A DNA stretch of 16,191 nt from an uncultured Phycisphaerales bacterium (lineage in GTDB: Bacteria; Planctomycetota; Phycisphaerae; Phycisphaerales; UBA1924): the NCBI GenBank assembly GCA_937879825.1, contig CALFMQ010000370.1, positions 1 to 16,191 of the forward strand. Reading direction: 5' to 3'. The translations under genes were made by a program, and so were the position numbers. Each line of letters opens with the position of its first letter. Position 1 is the first letter of the stretch. This document shows, one piece after another, positions 13,198-16,191 of the stretch. Below the pieces are notes generated by a model. The model did no database searches, was not told the DNA's origin, and worked only from the letters and a program-made list of their open reading frames with translations.

Positions 13198-14244
13198 ATG
13201 CGCCTCGCTGTCGACGCGATGGGCGGGGATCATGCGCCCGACGCGATCGTGCGGGGTTGTATCGATGCGCTCGATATCCTCGCACCCGGTGACGAACTCA
13301 TCCTCACGGGCCGCGAGAACGACATCCGCGAGATCATGCGCGAGTGCTCCGTGCCCGCGGGCGCACCCATCCGCATCATCCACGCCGAGACCGTCGTGGA
13401 GATGCACGAGTCCCCCGTCGAGGCCGTCCGCGCCAAGAAGGACTCATCGCTCGTCAAGATGATGCTGCTCGGCGCGGGGCGCCTCAACGAACCCGCCGCC
13501 GATGTCGTCATCTCCGCGGGCAACACCGGCGCGTGCGTCTCCGGCGGCACCATGTTCATGAAGCGCCTGCCGGGCGTGCACCGTCCCGGAATCGCCTGCG
13601 CCATCCCGTCATTCCACGGGCCCATGGTCCTCTGCGATGTGGGCGCCAACCCGGAGCCCCGCGCGATCCACCTCGCCCAGTACGCCGTCATGGCCGAGAC
13701 CTACGCCAAGCGCGTCCTGGGCATCCAGCGTCCGCGCGTCGCGCAGGTCAATATCGGCTCAGAAGAGGGCAAGGGCACCGATCTCATCCGTGAGGTCCGC
13801 GAGCTGCTCCGCGCCATCCCCGACCTCAACTACATCGGATACATCGAAGGCCGCGATCTCTTCGAGGGCGCCGCCGATGTCGTCGTCACCGACGGCTTCG
13901 TCGGCAACACCATGCTCAAACTCGCCGAGGGCATGGCCAAGTCGCTCTTCAAGGCCATCCTCCACGAGATTCTCGAGAAGGACCCCTCGCTCGCGCTCCA
14001 GCTCGAGCCCATCCTCAAAGACCTCTTCAAGCGCAATGACTACCACGAGTACGGCGGAGCGCCGCTGCTCGGCGTCAACGGCGTGTGCTTCATCTGTCAC
14101 GGTTCCTCCGAGGCGCGCACCATCCGCAGCGCCATCCGCAGCGCACGCGAGTATGTCCAGAAGGGCGTCAACGAGGCGATCGTCCAGCGCATCGCGTGCC
14201 TGGAGCCGCACGAGTCCCCCCAGCCCGCGGGCGGGCCCGCGTGA
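13198..14244 (+). CDS. plsX: Phosphate acyltransferase PlsX
   Basis: The 348-residue protein converts acyl-ACP to acyl-phosphate, the donor for the first step of phospholipid synthesis by PlsY. It begins MRLAVDAMGGDHAPD, the hallmark start of the family. Further conserved segments are SAGNTGA, DVGANPEPR, GFVGNTMLKLAEG and PLLGVNGVCFICHG. Length is normal. It is a peripheral membrane enzyme in known bacteria. The ATG is 6 bp after rpmF, and the TGA overlaps the GTG of fabH. Codon use is strongly GC-biased, like the rest of this cluster and unlike the neighbouring element. Confidence 0.97.
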   Translation: MRLAVDAMGGDHAPDAIVRGCIDALDILAPGDELILTGRENDIREIMRECSVPAGAPIRIIHAETVVEMHESPVEAVRAKKDSSLVKMMLLGAGRLNEPAADVVISAGNTGACVSGGTMFMKRLPGVHRPGIACAIPSFHGPMVLCDVGANPEPRAIHLAQYAVMAETYAKRVLGIQRPRVAQVNIGSEEGKGTDLIREVRELLRAIPDLNYIGYIEGRDLFEGAADVVVTDGFVGNTMLKLAEGMAKSLFKAILHEILEKDPSLALQLEPILKDLFKRNDYHEYGGAPLLGVNGVCFICHGSSEARTIRSAIRSAREYVQKGVNEAIVQRIACLEPHESPQPAGGPA

Positions 14245-15266
14245 GCGGCGTCACCGCCCAGCCAAGACAAGCGCCCCGGATCGGCGTCCGTCTCGCCGGC
14301 ACCGGCCATTGCGTGCCCGACGGCAAGATCACGAACGCCGACTTCGAGAAACTCGTCGAGACCTCCGACGAGTGGATCGTCCAGCGAACGGGAATCCGCG
14401 AACGGCGCAAGTGCGACATGAGCAAGGGCGAGAGCGCCCGGACGCTCTGCACCAAAGCGCTCAAGCGTGCGCTCGATGATGCGCGCATGGAGGCGTCGGA
14501 ACTCGACTTCATCATCCTGGGGTCCGTCACCGGCGAGATGACCTGCCCCGCGACCGCGTGCCGCGTCGGGGCCGATGTCGGCGCCGTCGGCGCCGGCGCG
14601 CTCGACATCATCGCCGCCTGCTCGTCCTTCGTGTACGGCCTGAACATGGCCCACGACATGATCCGCTCCGGCGCGATCCGCACCGCCGCCGTCCTCGGGT
14701 GCGACATCATGAGCGAGGTGATGGACTACACCGATCGCGGCGTGTCCATCCTCTTCGGCGATGCCGCCGGCGCCGCGATCATCAAGGCGACCGACGACAC
14801 GACGCGGGGCATCATCGCCAGCAGTCTCCACGCCGACGGCTCGGGCTGGAAAGACCTCTACCTCCCGCGCCGGAAGCGCGACCTGCCCGAGGGCGTAGAG
14901 GTTGCTCCCGAGAAACTCGGCTACCTCCAGATGAACGGCCGAGAGGTGTACAAGTTCGCCGTCACGACCTTCGGGCGCCTGATCGAGGAAACACTCGAGA
15001 AGGCCGGCATCCAGGCGTCGGATGTCGATCAGTTCGTCTGCCATCAGTCCAACGCGCGAATCCTCGAGTCCGCTCGCACGAAGTTCGGCATCCCCGAGTC
15101 CAAACTCCATGTGAACATCGACCGCTACGGCAACTGCTCCGGCGGCTCGGTCCCCGTCGTTCTCGACGAACTCCGCAAGTCCGGCAAGTGCCAGGAAGGC
15201 GAGATCGTCCTGTTCGTCGCCTTCGGCGGCGGCCTCACGTGGGCCTCGAGTCTCTGGCGAATCTGA
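14241..15266 (+). CDS. fabH: Beta-ketoacyl-ACP synthase III FabH
   Basis: The GTG at 14241 overlaps the plsX stop (GTGA) and leaves a normal-length protein of 341 residues. Longer in-frame starts would extend back inside plsX and give a non-homologous Arg/Pro-rich N-terminus. The enzyme condenses an acyl-CoA primer with malonyl-ACP to start fatty-acid synthesis. The catalytic triad is present: C127 in IAACSSF, H268 in VCHQSNARI, and N298 in RYGNCSGGS. The usual text at these sites is ACSGF, HQAN and GNTS, so all three carry small conservative substitutions. Primer preference (straight or branched) cannot be told from this. Confidence 0.96.
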   Translation: MSGVTAQPRQAPRIGVRLAGTGHCVPDGKITNADFEKLVETSDEWIVQRTGIRERRKCDMSKGESARTLCTKALKRALDDARMEASELDFIILGSVTGEMTCPATACRVGADVGAVGAGALDIIAACSSFVYGLNMAHDMIRSGAIRTAAVLGCDIMSEVMDYTDRGVSILFGDAAGAAIIKATDDTTRGIIASSLHADGSGWKDLYLPRRKRDLPEGVEVAPEKLGYLQMNGREVYKFAVTTFGRLIEETLEKAGIQASDVDQFVCHQSNARILESARTKFGIPESKLHVNIDRYGNCSGGSVPVVLDELRKSGKCQEGEIVLFVAFGGGLTWASSLWRI

Positions 15267-15311
15267 CCCGGCGCATATCATGCATTCTGAAACGCATCGG
15301 AGGACCCGCTG

Positions 15312-16191
15312 ATGAGCGATCAACTCGTTCTGCTCTGCCCCGGACAGGGCGCCCAGAACGTCGGCATGGGCAAGGCGTGGTTCGGCCACTCGCCCGATGC
15401 CGCACGCACCTTCGGCGCCGCCGACGAAATCCTGGGCGATCGCCTCGGCGCGAAACTCTCGACGCTCTGCTTCGAGGGCCCCGCCGACACGCTCAATCGA
15501 ACCGACATCGCCCAGCCCGCGATCTTCGTCACGTCCGTCGCGTGCTTCCAGGCGCTCTTCCATGACGCCGATCCGTCGAGCTTCGCGGCCACGGCCGGGC
15601 TGAGTCTTGGCGAGTACACCGCCCTCCACCTCGCCGGCGCGATGGACTTCGCCGATGCGCTGGAACTCGTCGTCCTCCGGGGACGCGCCATGCAGGACGC
15701 CGCCGAGGCCAGCGCCGGCTCCATGGTCGCGCTGATCGGCGCCGATGAGGATCAGGCCCAACAGGTCTGCGACAAGGCCGCGGGAAATGGCGTCCTCGTC
15801 TGCGCGAACTTCAATGCGCCGGGCCAGATCGTCCTGTCCGGCTCCGTCGATGCGTGCCAGCGCGCCGTCACCGTCGCTTCCGAGATGGGCCTGCGCGCCA
15901 CGGCGCTCTCCGTAGCCGGCGCGTTCCATTCGCCGCTCATGCAGCCCGCCGCGGACCGTCTCCGCGCAGCGCTCGAGAAAACCACGATCCGCGAGCCGCG
16001 CTGCACCGTGGTCTCCAATGTCACCGCCGCGCCGCATGGCGCACTCGTCGCATCGAACGGGGGAGGCGAGGCCGGTGGGGGGAGTGGGGGGGGCGGGGGG
16101 GCGGACGCGATCCGTGAGCGTCTGGTCGAGCAACTCACGCACCCTGTACGATGGGCGCAGTCGTGCGCATGGCTCACAGCGAATGTCCCCG
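15312..16191 (+). CDS. fabD: Malonyl-CoA:ACP transacylase FabD (3' end outside window)
   Basis: ATG 15312 has GGAGG at 15299-15303. The frame stays open to the window edge, giving 293 residues. The enzyme moves malonyl from CoA to ACP for chain elongation. Diagnostic sequences are PGQGAQ near the start, nucleophile S98 in GLSLGEY (usually GHSLGEY, so the residue before Ser is Leu), the LRGRAMQ segment, and H206 in AGAFHSPLM. A Gly/Ser-rich insertion at about 248-266 separates VVSNVTAAPH from the conserved QLTHPVRW region. It is encoded by long G runs (16059-16101). Because homology resumes in frame after it, the insertion seems real rather than a sequencing frameshift. The carboxyl end is missing from the window. 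Confidence 0.95.
   Translation, partial: MSDQLVLLCPGQGAQNVGMGKAWFGHSPDAARTFGAADEILGDRLGAKLSTLCFEGPADTLNRTDIAQPAIFVTSVACFQALFHDADPSSFAATAGLSLGEYTALHLAGAMDFADALELVVLRGRAMQDAAEASAGSMVALIGADEDQAQQVCDKAAGNGVLVCANFNAPGQIVLSGSVDACQRAVTVASEMGLRATALSVAGAFHSPLMQPAADRLRAALEKTTIREPRCTVVSNVTAAPHGALVASNGGGEAGGGSGGGGGADAIRERLVEQLTHPVRWAQSCAWLTANVP

Noticed and set aside
14097..16142. Very long open frame on the minus strand opposite fabH and fabD
   Set aside because: It mirrors genuine fab genes in GC-rich DNA, its product is low-complexity Arg/Ala/Gly/Asp-rich, and no family or ribosome site is visible.

Overview
The window looks like chromosomal DNA from a GC-rich bacterium, most likely a planctomycete (possibly Phycisphaerae). 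That placement is an inference from the general look of the proteins and the rpmF-plsX-fabH-fabD block; no 16S or marker search was possible. It has three parts.

(1) Positions 1-8571 form a tightly packed, same-strand copper/heavy-metal resistance operon. In order it holds: the C-terminal part of a CusA-type RND pump; a secreted protein with four copies of a Cys-rich TRASH/YHS-like module; a membrane protein joining one more such module to a DUF2231 domain; a small lipoprotein with a heavy-metal-binding domain (CPMH...CPKCGM); a TolC-type outer-membrane factor with a Met/His-rich tail; a Tat-exported two-domain multicopper oxidase; and a Cu(+)-type P1B ATPase whose N-terminus carries a YHS module plus the same heavy-metal-binding domain. 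Genes overlap or lie within about 45 bp, with no visible internal promoter or regulator. The likely logic is that the ATPase moves cytosolic Cu(I) to the periplasm, the oxidase detoxifies it there, the small Cys/His/Met-rich proteins bind it, and the RND/TolC pump expels it. The pump's adaptor (CusB type) and any regulator would lie left of the window.

(2) Positions about 8572-12637 are visibly lower in GC and hold a small integrative module: a winged-helix protein, two overlapping excisionase-like helix-turn-helix proteins, a replication-initiator-like HTH protein, a roughly 290-bp non-coding stretch, a tiny ORF, and a tyrosine integrase. The integrase reading frame runs into the 3' half of a tRNA-Lys(CUU) gene on the opposite strand, the classical layout of an element integrated at a tRNA 3' end. 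I found no second copy of the tRNA 3' end to the left within the window, so the far boundary may lie beyond position 1. In that case the copper operon would be cargo of the same island. Two observations go beyond routine annotation: three TGACA words spaced exactly 21 bp apart inside the initiator-like gene (a lambda-O-like origin layout), and two near-identical 15-bp inverted repeats flanking a candidate promoter ahead of the HTH operon.

(3) Positions 12638-16191 are conserved chromosome: tRNA-Lys (minus strand), then rpmF, plsX, fabH and the start of fabD (cut by the window edge), all plus strand and nearly contiguous. This is the familiar ribosomal protein/fatty-acid and phospholipid synthesis cluster. 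Oddities are a bL32 with only half of its usual zinc cysteines and a G-run-rich insertion in fabD.
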